The position numbers and the translations under genes were made by a program. A stretch of 64,000 bases of DNA from Petunia secreta. Taxonomy: Eukaryota; Streptophyta; Magnoliopsida; Solanales; Solanaceae. The notes under the pieces are model-generated. The model did no database searches and was not told where the DNA came from. It worked only from the letters and a program-made list of their open reading frames with translations. The DNA lies in NCBI GenBank assembly GCA_029990175.1, contig JARKIP010000035.1:36346001-36410000 (forward strand). The letters run 5' to 3'. Below, piece by piece: positions 21,319-30,247 of this stretch (positions are counted from its first letter, which is position 1; each line of letters begins with the position of its first letter).

Positions 21319-21559
21319 TTATACGGTTGTAAATTGTAGGCACAATCCAATCACTATCATCATGAGTATGATCTTTACTAACTTCACTTGCATCTCTAGC
21401 TTCTCTTCTCATACGCTTTTGTTTTGCACATGAAGATTTAACATGACCCACTTTATGACACTTAGAACATTTAAGTTCTTTATAACGAAATATAAAAAGT
21501 GGTTTAACCATGGAACCTTGTTCTTCACTTGCAAACATCTTCAAAAGAATGAACAACAA
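21269..21559 (-). pseudogene. Element E Gag remnant with zinc knuckle
   Basis: Up to 96 aa, with a likely start at MFASEEQG. It contains one CX2CX4HX4C zinc knuckle (CSKCHKVGHVKSSC) followed by a basic patch, as in the nucleocapsid end of Gag; the capsid part is gone. It ends in Glu-Lys-Lys-Lys at the A8 run where the next frame begins. It could bind element RNA. Real protein or decayed relic cannot be decided from sequence. Confidence 0.6.
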
Positions 21560-22134
21560 TTTAGTGTGAAAAAAGAATCTTCACAAAAAATCACTCACAC
21601 TCGTGTTTCTCTCGATAAATTGGCTTTTACCCTCTAATAATCTCACCTCTCTTGCCTTTTTCCACTCAAAGCAACTTTTAGTTGGTTCTTTTGGATTTAT
21701 AAATAAACCCTACTAATCAAAACCCTTGGTGATAAGATATAGGAGTTAGAAAAGAATAGAAAAAGTAAAAGACCAAAACCTAGAAAGAATAGGATTTGGT
21801 AAGTAAAAATAAAACCAAATAGAAAAAGGATCTTCTCTAATGAAAACCAAAACATAGAAAGAATAGGATTTGGAATGTAGAAACAAATAAGGAAAAGAAT
21901 ATAAGAAACCCAACCCAAAGAAAAAAGGAAAGATATTACTTTTCTTCCAAGGACTAGAATCCCCTCTTCTTGTTTCCTTTATTGACTAGGAAACTCAATA
22001 CTACTAGATTTCTAAAAATAATGAGCATAAGCAACCAAAAAATTTCCTCCAATTTTTTTTTTTTTTGAATTTTTCGTTTTTTTTTTGTTTTTTTTTTTCC
22101 TTTTTTTTTTCGTGTTACTGTTCACTGCTACAGT

Positions 22135-22168
<34 letters not shown>

Positions 22169-22236
22169 TTTCTAGCTCAAAAATCCCCCAAGATAATCAA
22201 GAACGGAATCTTGATTGAACCCGCTCTGATACCACT
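21560..22236 (-). other. Element E leader
   Basis: PBS complement GCTCTGATACCA at 22223-22234, long T-runs (A-runs on the sense strand) about 22052-22110 and 22138-22165, and between them the hairpin at 22114-22137. No coding potential seen. Confidence 0.75.
22114..22137 (-). promoter_or_regulatory. Leader hairpin of element E
   Basis: GTTACTGT / ACAGTAAC stem with an 8-nt loop, flanked by homopolymer runs, equivalent to 1639-1663 in A. Confidence 0.55.
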
Positions 22237-23490
22237 TGATAACAATCACGATACCTCTCAATAACGCTCACGTTACGGATCCAAGAACTTGATAAAGAAA
22301 TTTAAAGAAACGCGCGGAAGCTAATAAAATATACTTAAAAACGAACAAGAATTGAAAATAAGGATAGAATGAATTCAAGAAAGAGTTTCTTGAATTCAAG
22401 AACGGATCAAGAATCTCAAGAAAGAATCAAGAAATTCAAGACAAGTCTAAATCTTGAAAAGAAACTCCTAACAACAACAATTAGACTAAGCTAACCGCCT
22501 TTGGTAGAGAATAGCTCAAGAAGAAGATTATGGAATCCCGACCCCCGTTAGAGTAACAAAGAACAACAGTAAAATAGAATTTACCGCCTTTCTTGAATAC
22601 CTAAAAGTAATCTAAAGATTTGAAAGAAGAAATACCTCATCACCTAAAAGTGTAGACTTGAAGGTTGAAAGATAAATCCAAGAGTAGCCACACACAAAAG
22701 TGCAAGAGAAAACCTCTCAATTTTTATTCATCATAAATCTATATTGTCGTCCTAAAGTAAAGAAAATAACCCCTTTATATAGGAGTAGGGGCTGGCCATA
22801 GGCCTTACAAAATCCTACTCAAATATAGTTTCTAAGTAATAATGAAATAGGAAAAGAAACCAACTAGGAAAGAAAATCCTAATAAAATAGGAAAAGGAAG
22901 TAAATTAAAACTAAACTAGGAAAAGTAAATAATATCCTAAATAAACTTGGTAAACTAATACTAATTAATATTGGAATCAAAACCTAATTAATATAGGAAA
23001 ATATATCCCAGTTAATTTAGGAAACGAATCCCACTTGAACTAGGAAACCTTGATAGCAACTTGCAAGCAACTTGGAGTACACTTCATGGAAATCCTTTGA
23101 CCATCCTTTGCACGTTTTTGGGCTGAAACCAAGCATATTTTATGGGCTAAAAACGTGACCCTATATGGCTCTTCTTGGGCTTCAAGTTTGGCACACTTTA
23201 AGCTCCTTAATTAGTCCAAAAATAGACTGATTTGGAACCCAATGTTTCCACTTCAAATTGTAGTAATTTTGACTTTAATATTCATCACTTGTACCTCAAT
23301 TTGGACCATATAATATCTCTATCACTTAGACAAAAGGTCATCCTTGGCTTGAGCTCTTTCTCTTCACAATTCAAGTGCAATCGGCTTGTTTTGAGCTTTC
23401 TTTATGCGAGATCTTGTCATATGCTTTCCAAGAACTTCCAAATATTCATCCAAGTATTTCAATGGATTTTTCCTTCCATGGATGCTATCA
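22237..23490 (-). repeat. Element E right LTR (5' LTR in element sense)
   Basis: 1254 bp on the minus strand, adjoining a normal PBS. Reverse complement of the left LTR. Confidence 0.92.
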
Positions 23491-23495
23491 AAGTA

Positions 23496-23579
23496 TTTGC
23501 TAGCTCCTGTGGGAGCATGAGCTTCTTTGTTGCCATTGATACTTGGTTGTACCACAAGAGTGTGTTTTCCCACACTTAG
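23496..23579 (+). pseudogene. Element D ORF, last 27 codons after E
   Basis: Continues the D frame in phase after the E target duplication: FASSCGSMSFFVAIDTWLYHKSVF, then stop TAG at 23577-23579. It is the end of the second copy of the C-terminal repeat. A 3' noncoding stretch with ISRTKSSQEGEDD still legible follows, then the PPT. Confidence 0.8.
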
Positions 23580-23699
23580 TGTACTAACCTACTCTTGTAG
23601 TAGGAATTTTTTGTTTTTGTTGCCTTTTGATGTAGGTGATGCTACCTTGGAGGAGGACGCCTTAATTTCGAGGACGAAATCTTCTCAAGAAGGGGAGGA

Positions 23700-24469
23700 T
23701 GATGCGGGGCAAATTGCATCGACACCCACACTCGATCTGGAAGTCAAGGCATGGATGATATGAGCTCGGGGACAACTTGAAGACCATGCATTAGAGCTCA
23801 ATCAAAGTAGAGGCAGGGCTGAAACCAGTGCAGGAAACAGGGGAGCCAAAGCAGGGCAAAACAGGGCAGCACTTTCTGAGCTTACTGCCTGACGAGGGAG
23901 ATCTGTTCTTCGCGATCGCGTGCATGTCTGCGCGATCGCGATGAGGAAATCTCTGCTCTTCGCCTTCGCGCCACCCTCCGCGCGATCGCGCGCCTCAGCC
24001 ACCAAGTGCCCACGCGATCGCTATTCCATTCACGCGATCGCGATGACCAGTGGAGCAGTGCGGACCAGAAACTTGGCAAATGTTGTAATGGGAAACTATA
24101 AATACCCCCTTTGTTCATTTATTGCGTTTTTAACAAACCTTGAATGTAGAATGATATATTTCTTGAGTGAATCTCAATGAAGAACCCGTGAGCGGGCATG
24201 ATTTCACTTGGTGGATTCCAAGTTGAACATCGAAACCTCTTTGATCATTCTATTTGCGAGAGCCGAGTGTCTCTTGAGGGTAGTTGCGTAGTATAGGTGA
24301 TCCTTGACTTCACCCGGGGTGTATCGAGACGAGTTCCTCGGTGCTACTTAGGTAAACGTTCAAGCCTCGTCTTGCTTTTATCTCGATATCGTTATCGATA
24401 TCGCCTATCTTGTTTTAGTTTCCGCATTATCGTAATGTTTGTAGCTTCCGCCTGTTTTGCCCCTTATCA
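23700..24469 (+). repeat. Element D 3' LTR
   Basis: 770 bp after the PPT AAGAAGGGGAGGA (23687-23699). Followed by the GATCA duplicate. Confidence 0.93.
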
Positions 24470-25302
24470 GATCACAACTAGCATGTCCAAATAAAAGTTC
24501 GGAATGGAGTTAATAAGACTCAATGGACGGACGGTTATTTAAAATGCGCACTTGAGGCCAAAGAAAGTTCTACGAATCTTCTTTGATTTCTAATCTCCTC
24601 TAAGCACGAATGTCCTAATACGCTAAAGGATTAGTGTCTTTCAAGTAAGCCAATTACCTTAGAAACACTAACCAAGAAGCCCGTGGGCGATTAATATTGG
24701 AAACCTAGGCAAAAAACTACCCGGGAAAACCCTTCAGGAAGAGGCGCTCCGCCTCAGGAAAATCCAGAGGGCAGCCCAGAGGGAGGCGCTCCGCCTCAAA
24801 ATGGAGGCGCTCCGCCTAGGGCAATTTCCTGCAATTTTGCGAAACGCGTTTTGGCTCGTTTCGCACCCAAAAATCCAACGTTTTCAACCCGATACACAAA
24901 ATTAATGATACCCAAAGGTGTATACAACTATTATAACCAATCCCCAATGGTTTTAAACCTCCAACAAACAACAACAAGCTTCGATTCAAGATTGAAGCGT
25001 TTTCAAGAAATTTTCAAACTTTTGGGATTTTGATTTTCGAAATTTTGATTCGTAACACCAAAACGTGATATATGGGTACCAAAACAACGGGAATACTATA
25101 AGGAACAAACCCCAATACTTTTTAACACTTGGGGATACGTTTCCAACCCGATCTACCAAATTTTCTTGAGTTTTCTAGTTTTTTCAATTTTTTTGTTTTT
25201 CTTCAATTTTTCAAGAACAAACACAACAACAACGATACTAACATATGGAACAAGGAACGGGGGTTTGTAAGAACATAACCCGAGCCTTGCTCTGATACCA
25301 AC
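24470..25302 (-). other. Element B leader, PBS-proximal part
   Basis: Continues B after D. It carries AGGCGCTCCGCCT palindromes at about 24740-24830 (the type also found in the B LTR), T-rich sequence and the PBS complement at 25289-25300. The small frame at 24851-25033 is leader and not a gene. Confidence 0.78.
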
Positions 25303-26103
25303 TGATGCAATGGAAAATAGCGGAAGCTAAACTATACGATACGCGGAAGCAAATAAACGAGATAAACAAGAAAACAAGATTGGGAAGACAAGAATTTAGA
25401 AGAAAGAAACGAATTCAATTCAATTACGTGGATTGAATTCAAGAGGGAGAAAGGGAAACTTGAACCTTACAATGGATCCAACTAGGTGTCGATCCCCATA
25501 GGTTCCAAGTACATAGATAATCGAAGCCTCGGGCTTCAAACCTCGAAGGGCTCGGCCTCTTCAATGTTCTCTCTTCTTTCTATTCAATGTCAAGACTAAC
25601 TTCTGAACTAAATGGCCTAAGGAAGGTATTTATAGTCTTCCCTTCCACTTAATGAAATGTCTAAAACACCCCCAAAGTGGGTTATAACAATACAAGCCAC
25701 TTAAGGGCAAAATAGGAAAATTACACAAAATCCCGTCAAGGCTAACAGGGGGAGGCGCTCCGCCTCAGAGGGGGAGGCGCTCCGCCTCAGGACCCTTCAG
25801 TGAGGGGCGGTCCGCCTAGTGTCTTGGGGCGGCCGCCTCTTGCTGTGTTGCTCTCTGGACCTTTGCTAGGCGGTCCGCCTCTTTGGGGAGGCGCTCCGCC
25901 TCTTCCTGGGAGGTATGGTTACGGCTCAAAATGGACTCTAAGTGTTCCCCCTTGGTCCGTAGTCGGTCCTCCCTCAAGCGTGCTCAAGTCCATGGCTTCA
26001 AATCACTCTCGAACCCTCATCCGAAGGCCTTGACTTGTAACCTTTGTGCTCTTCAAGCTTGGTTCTTGATGGTTGTCGTTTAGGCCCCATTTATATTGCA
26101 TCA
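25303..26103 (-). repeat. Element B 5' LTR
   Basis: 801 bp, TGATGCAATGG to TTGCATCA. GC-rich palindromes of the GGCGNTCCGCC type at about 25750-25905. TATA-like box on the minus strand near 25628-25634. Confidence 0.88.
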
Positions 26104-26796
26104 TCCGAGAAGTGGCTCAAAGAGGAGAAATCCTTTCGTTACAAGAGTAGTGCTACTACTCCGATGGACAAGCCAAAGGATTGGAAATCTCCTACAACTA
26201 ATGCCAAATTCCCAAGTGCAAGTGGTGCAAGTGCTAGCAAGGATGTGAAGAAGCCTTTCGAAAGATCTACACAACCCGTGGGAGGTAACTCTAGAACTCA
26301 ATTGAGTAATCCAATCTCTTCTTCTACTCAATGCTTTAAGTGTAAGGGTTATGGTCATCTCTCTAAAGATTGCCCTACCCGGAAAACTATGGTTCTTGTT
26401 GGTGACTTGGTCTATGAGCAAGATAGTGAACCCTAGGAGGAAGAGGGAGTAGAGGGTGATGAGGAGGGAGATGATGGGGAGATTGCCGTGGAGGAAGATG
26501 ATGATGCCCGTGCCTTCCTTGTTGTGAGAAGGAGTCTCGGAGCTATGATTGTAGGAGATAGTGAAACCTTGCAAAGGGAAAATCTATTCCATGCTAGGTG
26601 TCGGGTCAAAGATGTTGTTTGCTCTATGATAATTGATTCCGGGAGTTGTGCAAATGTAGTGAGTCAATCACTTGTGTCTCAATTGAAGTTGACTACCATG
26701 AAGCATCCCAAACCATACCGGCTACAATGGCTTAGCGAATATGGGGAGCTTGAAGTAGTAAAGCAAGTGATGATTCGATTCAAAATGGGGAGTTAT
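26104..26796 (+). pseudogene. Element F gag-PR fragment
   Basis: Plus-strand Gag 3' part and protease start of an autonomous element, closely like H: EKWLKEEKSFRYKS, zinc knuckle CFKCKGYGHLSKDC, acidic linker, then retropepsin MIIDSGSCANVVS and YRLQWLSEYGE. An in-frame TAG at 26434-26436 interrupts the acidic linker; coding resumes in the same frame. Cut on the left by B and on the right by G. Its 5' and 3' parts are not in the window. It is the oldest host element visible. Confidence 0.85.
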
Positions 26797-27460
26797 TGAT
26801 GAGACCCAAATCATGCCAAGACACCTTCCAATACTTTCCGACATGTGCCAAGCTTGGAAGATACAATGGACTTGAGGTCACGGGCTTTGGAAGTGTTCCG
26901 GATGGTTTCAACATTAGGCTCCACGCCTAAGGAGGAGGAAGAAGGCCCAGCACAGCCAGGCGCCCCGCCTAGCCCCAGGCGCCCCGCCTAGCTTCAGCAT
27001 GATCCACGCGCCCCTCCCAGCCCCAGGCGCTCCTCCTAGCTACTGAATTTATGTTTCTTTTACTGTTTTGCCCTACGTGGCTTATTTGGTGAACCTTATT
27101 AGTAAGGGTATTTAAGTCATTGTGTAAGCTTGGGAAACACTATAAATAACCAAGCCTAGCTTATTTTACAGGAAGTTAGTTAATGTTGAATTGAGAGAAT
27201 AGAAGATAGAATAGGCTTGGCCATTCTTGTTGAAGCTCGGCTTCATGTATCTCTTACGTTGAATCCATGGTGGATCACTGCTAGTGTGAGTCCCGTTTAA
27301 TGGTTCAAGTCTCTTCTCCCTTTTGAATCAATCTATGTGTTTTAGTTTGATTCATTCTTTTCTTCTATTTTCTGTCCTTCCCCATCCCTATTTCTTGGTT
27401 ATCGTGTCTTAATTGCTTCCGCCTCTACTTTACTTGCTTCCGCGATTTTGAGTCTTATCA
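26797..27460 (+). repeat. Element G 5' LTR
   Basis: 664 bp, TGATGAGACCC to GTCTTATCA. Contains AGGCGCCCCGCCT-type palindromes about 26960-27040 and a TATA-like CTATAAATA near 27142. Confidence 0.82.
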
Positions 27461-27530
27461 GTTTGGTATCATTCTCTCTACATCACTATCATCATGCACA
27501 AATTCATCACAAGAAGAGTAAGTAGAGGAC

Positions 27531-28137
27531 CTTCCAATAGTATGGGAGGTGGTGGTGGTTGTTCCATGGGAAATGGGAGGTTTGCATCTTCTAGTTCCCA
27601 TGTGAAGAAGGGTGGAAGGAGAAATGGTATTGCTCTTACCGTTATGGGGGTGCATTGTTCTAGTAGTGGTGGTAGGAGTGGTGCTATGGGCTATGGAACC
27701 AAGGCGAGAGGCAATTATGGGTTCCATAGTGGTACTACTTCCTCGACTTTCAACAACACTTCTAATGTTGGAAGAGTGACGGGAAGTGGAGGTTATTCTA
27801 GTGGTGTTGCTACTAGTGGAGAGATAAGGAGCACCCAACTTGGGGGTGATGGTTTTCTTGGACTTGATCCTATACAAGACATGTGTGAGTGTAGGTTCAT
27901 TTTTGAGGTGAATGGTAGAGGAGGATGCTTGCTCAAGGTTAGTGAAGCCTATGCTAATTTTGTAAATGTCTCTTGGGTTAATAGACTAAAGATACCATGC
28001 TACAAATTGAAATATCCTTATGAGTATCAAGGAGTTTGGATTACTAGTGAAGCTCGGGTACTCATATCTCAAGGGAGTTACAAGGAATATATTTGGTGTG
28101 ATGTGTGTCCCATGGAATATTATGGAGTTTGGCTAGG
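27531..28137 (+). pseudogene. Element G protein fragment with inactive protease-like domain
   Basis: Sense coding sequence starting in the RGPSNSMGGGGGCS segment and running through the Ser/Gly-rich part into the degenerate retropepsin domain. At the catalytic position it reads LLKVSEAYANF, so Asp-Ser-Gly is again lost, while IWCDVCPM and VWLGD are kept. Truncated by the I/L insertion. More diverged from C than K or N are, so it is an older or separate lineage of the same family. Confidence 0.75.
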
Positions 28138-28234
28138 TGATGTAGGAAATCAAACGCGGAAAGTAAAAGATAAAGAACGAGACGTAACTCGATCTCTAAT
28201 CCCAAGTAGCAACGGAGAACTTGTTCCGTTACAC
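28138..28234 (-). repeat. Element I/L 3' LTR, U5 end
   Basis: Ends (in sense) in CCTACATCA. Split from the rest by H at TACAC (28230-28234 and 35884-35888). Confidence 0.75.
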
Positions 28235-29062
28235 TGATGCAACCCAAATTGCATCAAGGCCATTCACTCGAAGTCAAGCTAAGGAGATACAAGACACTCA
28301 CCTACACTTGGTTTGGAAAGGCATGGATGTTGAGAGCTCCGGAACCACTTTGAAAATCATGCAATGGAGCACCATGGAAGGAGGACCACCTAGGACACTT
28401 GGAGAGGCTCAAGAGACACAAACGGAGACACCCCAAGAGGCTTCAGGAAGAGGCGGACCGCCTACCTGAAGAGGCGGACCGCCTAGAAGATGAGCACTCT
28501 CTGGATTTTGGGAGAGGCGGACCGCCTACCTCACAGAGGCGGACCGCCTCCTTGACTGGTGGCCTCAGGAAGCTTGAGCAGGGCGGAGCGCCTACTAGGG
28601 GTGGGCGGACCGCCTACCCCTGTTGTGAACCCATCCGAATTTTGACTATTTTGTGTGTATAATTCCAACTTTGGCCCTAAGTGGCTTCTATTGTTTAAAC
28701 CCACTTAGGGGTATTTTAGGCACTTCATTACAAGTTTGTAGAAGGCTATAAAAGCCTTCATTAGGTCTTGAACTCATTTTTTTCAACCTATCTTGAATGC
28801 AAAACACAAGAGAAATACTCTCTATTGAAACCTTTGATTCTTGGCTTGAATTTCAATTGGACGACTCCAAGTTGAACCTCAAACCTCCCGACCATTCTAT
28901 TTGCAAGGACCACGTGATTCTTGAGGATAGTTGCATAGTGCTAGGTGATTCTTTCCAATCGTTCGGGGTGTAACGGAACAAGTTCTCCGTTGCTACTCGA
29001 CTTTAGTGTAAGTCTCGTCTCACTTTTATCTCTTTATCGCTTTCGTATTTTCGATTGCATCA
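28235..29062 (+). repeat. Element H 5' LTR
   Basis: TGATGCAACCC to TTGCATCA. AGGCGGACCGCCT palindromes at about 28448-28615; TATA-like CTATAAAAG near 28748. The first about 235 bases encode the polyprotein tail in the 3' copy. Confidence 0.94.
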
Positions 29063-30247
29063 GTTGGTATCAGAGCAAGGCTAGGGTTGCGTTCTTACGA
29101 GCCCTCGTCCTACTCTTCGTGCTTGTCTTTTATGTTCCGTGTTTATTTTCGTGTTCTTGTTCTTGTTTCATTGAAAAAGGAGAAAAAAAGTCAAAAACTA
29201 GAAAACCCAAAAATTTGCTAGAAATCGTTGGTTGTTACGTTTTTGTTGGTTTTGATTATCGGGGATTGTTTGTTTACGTGAACCCGACAATTGGGTACCA
29301 ACAAAATGCGTTTTGGAGTTGAAAATCAAAGATTGAAAAATTTGAACCCTAGGTTGGGTATTTTGCAAAATTTGCCAAAACTTGTTTGATGTTATGATTT
29401 GGTAGTTGTTTGGTATCGGGGATTGTTCCTTATAGTTACCCCGTCATTTTGATACCACTATAACATCATTTGGAGTAGCGGAGTGAAAATCGAATTTTTG
29501 AAATCTTGGTGTTCTTGAAGTTTTTGAAGAATTTGCTCCAAATCTTCGAATCAAGTTGTTTGTTGGTTGTTTGTTGGATTAAACCATTGGGGTTTGCTTG
29601 TTATAGTCCAAAACAACTTTGGGTACCATTACATATCAAAAACTCCTTGAAAACGTTGGAAAATCGAGTGCCAAAAACCAAGAAACGGAGTTGAAAGTTT
29701 GCAGGAACAGGTCATAGGCGGACCGCCCCTCCCCATAGGCGGACCGCCTCCCCACTGCTTGCTCTCTGGAAAATTTTGAGGCCCTCCGCCTCAGTCCATA
29801 GGCGGACCGCCTCCCACTGGGAAGGTGTCCGGGTAGTTTGTTTCGTAAGTTTTCGTGTTTTCTTTGCTTCCGTTACTTCCGGTTAGTACTTTGTGAGTAA
29901 TCCTTCTACTCAACTAGTACTAATTCATTGAGCGCTTAGGATATTCGTGCGTGTTGGTGTTGATAACTTCAAAGAAGACTCGTAGAATTTCTTTGGCTCA
30001 CGTGCTCACTTAAAAGCCAAACGCCCATAGAGTCCCATTAACTCCACTCTTCCCGAAGAGCATTGGGTACTTGTTGGATTGTTTGGTTGTTGAGGTAGTT
30101 GTTCAACTCCGAGGAAGACTTTTGAATTCGAGCTTGAGTGAACCTACCCCAAAAACAAGAGTGAACCCGAGGGACAATCAAAGGTAAGGGAGCGAGTGAG
30201 GACTTTTACTCTAATCTCTTTACTTGTTTTTGATTGTTGTAGGTACA
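29063..30247 (+). other. Element H leader
   Basis: PBS at 29065-29076. GGCGGACCGCC palindromes recur at about 29715-29810. A GT...AG segment at 30184-30242 precedes the start codon. Otherwise noncoding. Confidence 0.8.
30184..30242 (+). other. Possible leader intron of element H
   Basis: CAAAG|GTAAGG donor, CTAAT branch-like box, T-rich tract, TTGTAG acceptor, ATG five bases further. 59 nt. Matches the arrangement in D and O. Unproven; very short for a plant intron. Confidence 0.35.

Larger units (their letters stand above)
18564..23490 (-). mobile_element. Element E, non-autonomous element with inverted LTRs
   Basis: 4927 bp with perfect TSD AAGTA (18559-18563 and 23491-23495). The internal region (PBS complement 22223-22234, PPT complement 19829-19841, ORFs) reads on the minus strand and so does the right LTR, but the left LTR reads on the plus strand. 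The LTRs are thus a 1254-bp inverted repeat, and both outer ends are U3 ends. Eleven bases (19818-19828) between the PPT and the inverted LTR contain the first eight PBS bases. R-U5, PPT and leader hairpin resemble A. Confidence 0.9.
14771..24469 (+). mobile_element. Element D, non-autonomous LTR element with chimeric ORF
   Basis: 770-bp LTRs differing at one base that I noticed (14880 G, 23809 A), TSD GATCA (14766-14770, 24470-24474), PBS 15543-15554, PPT 23687-23699. Carries one ORF and no pol. Split by E near the ORF 3' end. It inserted in the leader of B only 13 bp from the homologous site that K used in J. Confidence 0.93.
1..26103 (-). mobile_element. Element B, non-autonomous CRM-like LTR element (left end outside window)
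   Basis: Minus-strand LTR element. Its 5' LTR is at 25303-26103, the PBS complement at 25289-25300, the leader at 24470-25302 and 14660-14770, and the reading frame in three blocks at 14193-14659, 7553-8273 and 1-511. It continues left of position 1, so its 3' LTR and TSD are not seen; the base 5-mer after the LTR is TCCGA (26104-26108). It is broken by A, C and D, each with its own 5-bp target duplication; removing them joins the blocks into one sequence colinear with the intact frames of C and K. B lies inside the gag of F. No RT or IN is present in the visible part, so it must use enzymes supplied in trans. Confidence 0.85.
26797..28137 (+). mobile_element. Element G, non-autonomous element, 5' part, internally rearranged
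   Basis: LTR 26797-27460, a PBS cut after TTTGGTATC (27462-27470), then about 60 bases of its own ORF in antisense (27471-27530), then the ORF in sense until I/L inserts at CTAGG (28133-28137). The remainder is outside the window beyond I/L. Inserted in F after MGSY of the protease. Confidence 0.78.
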
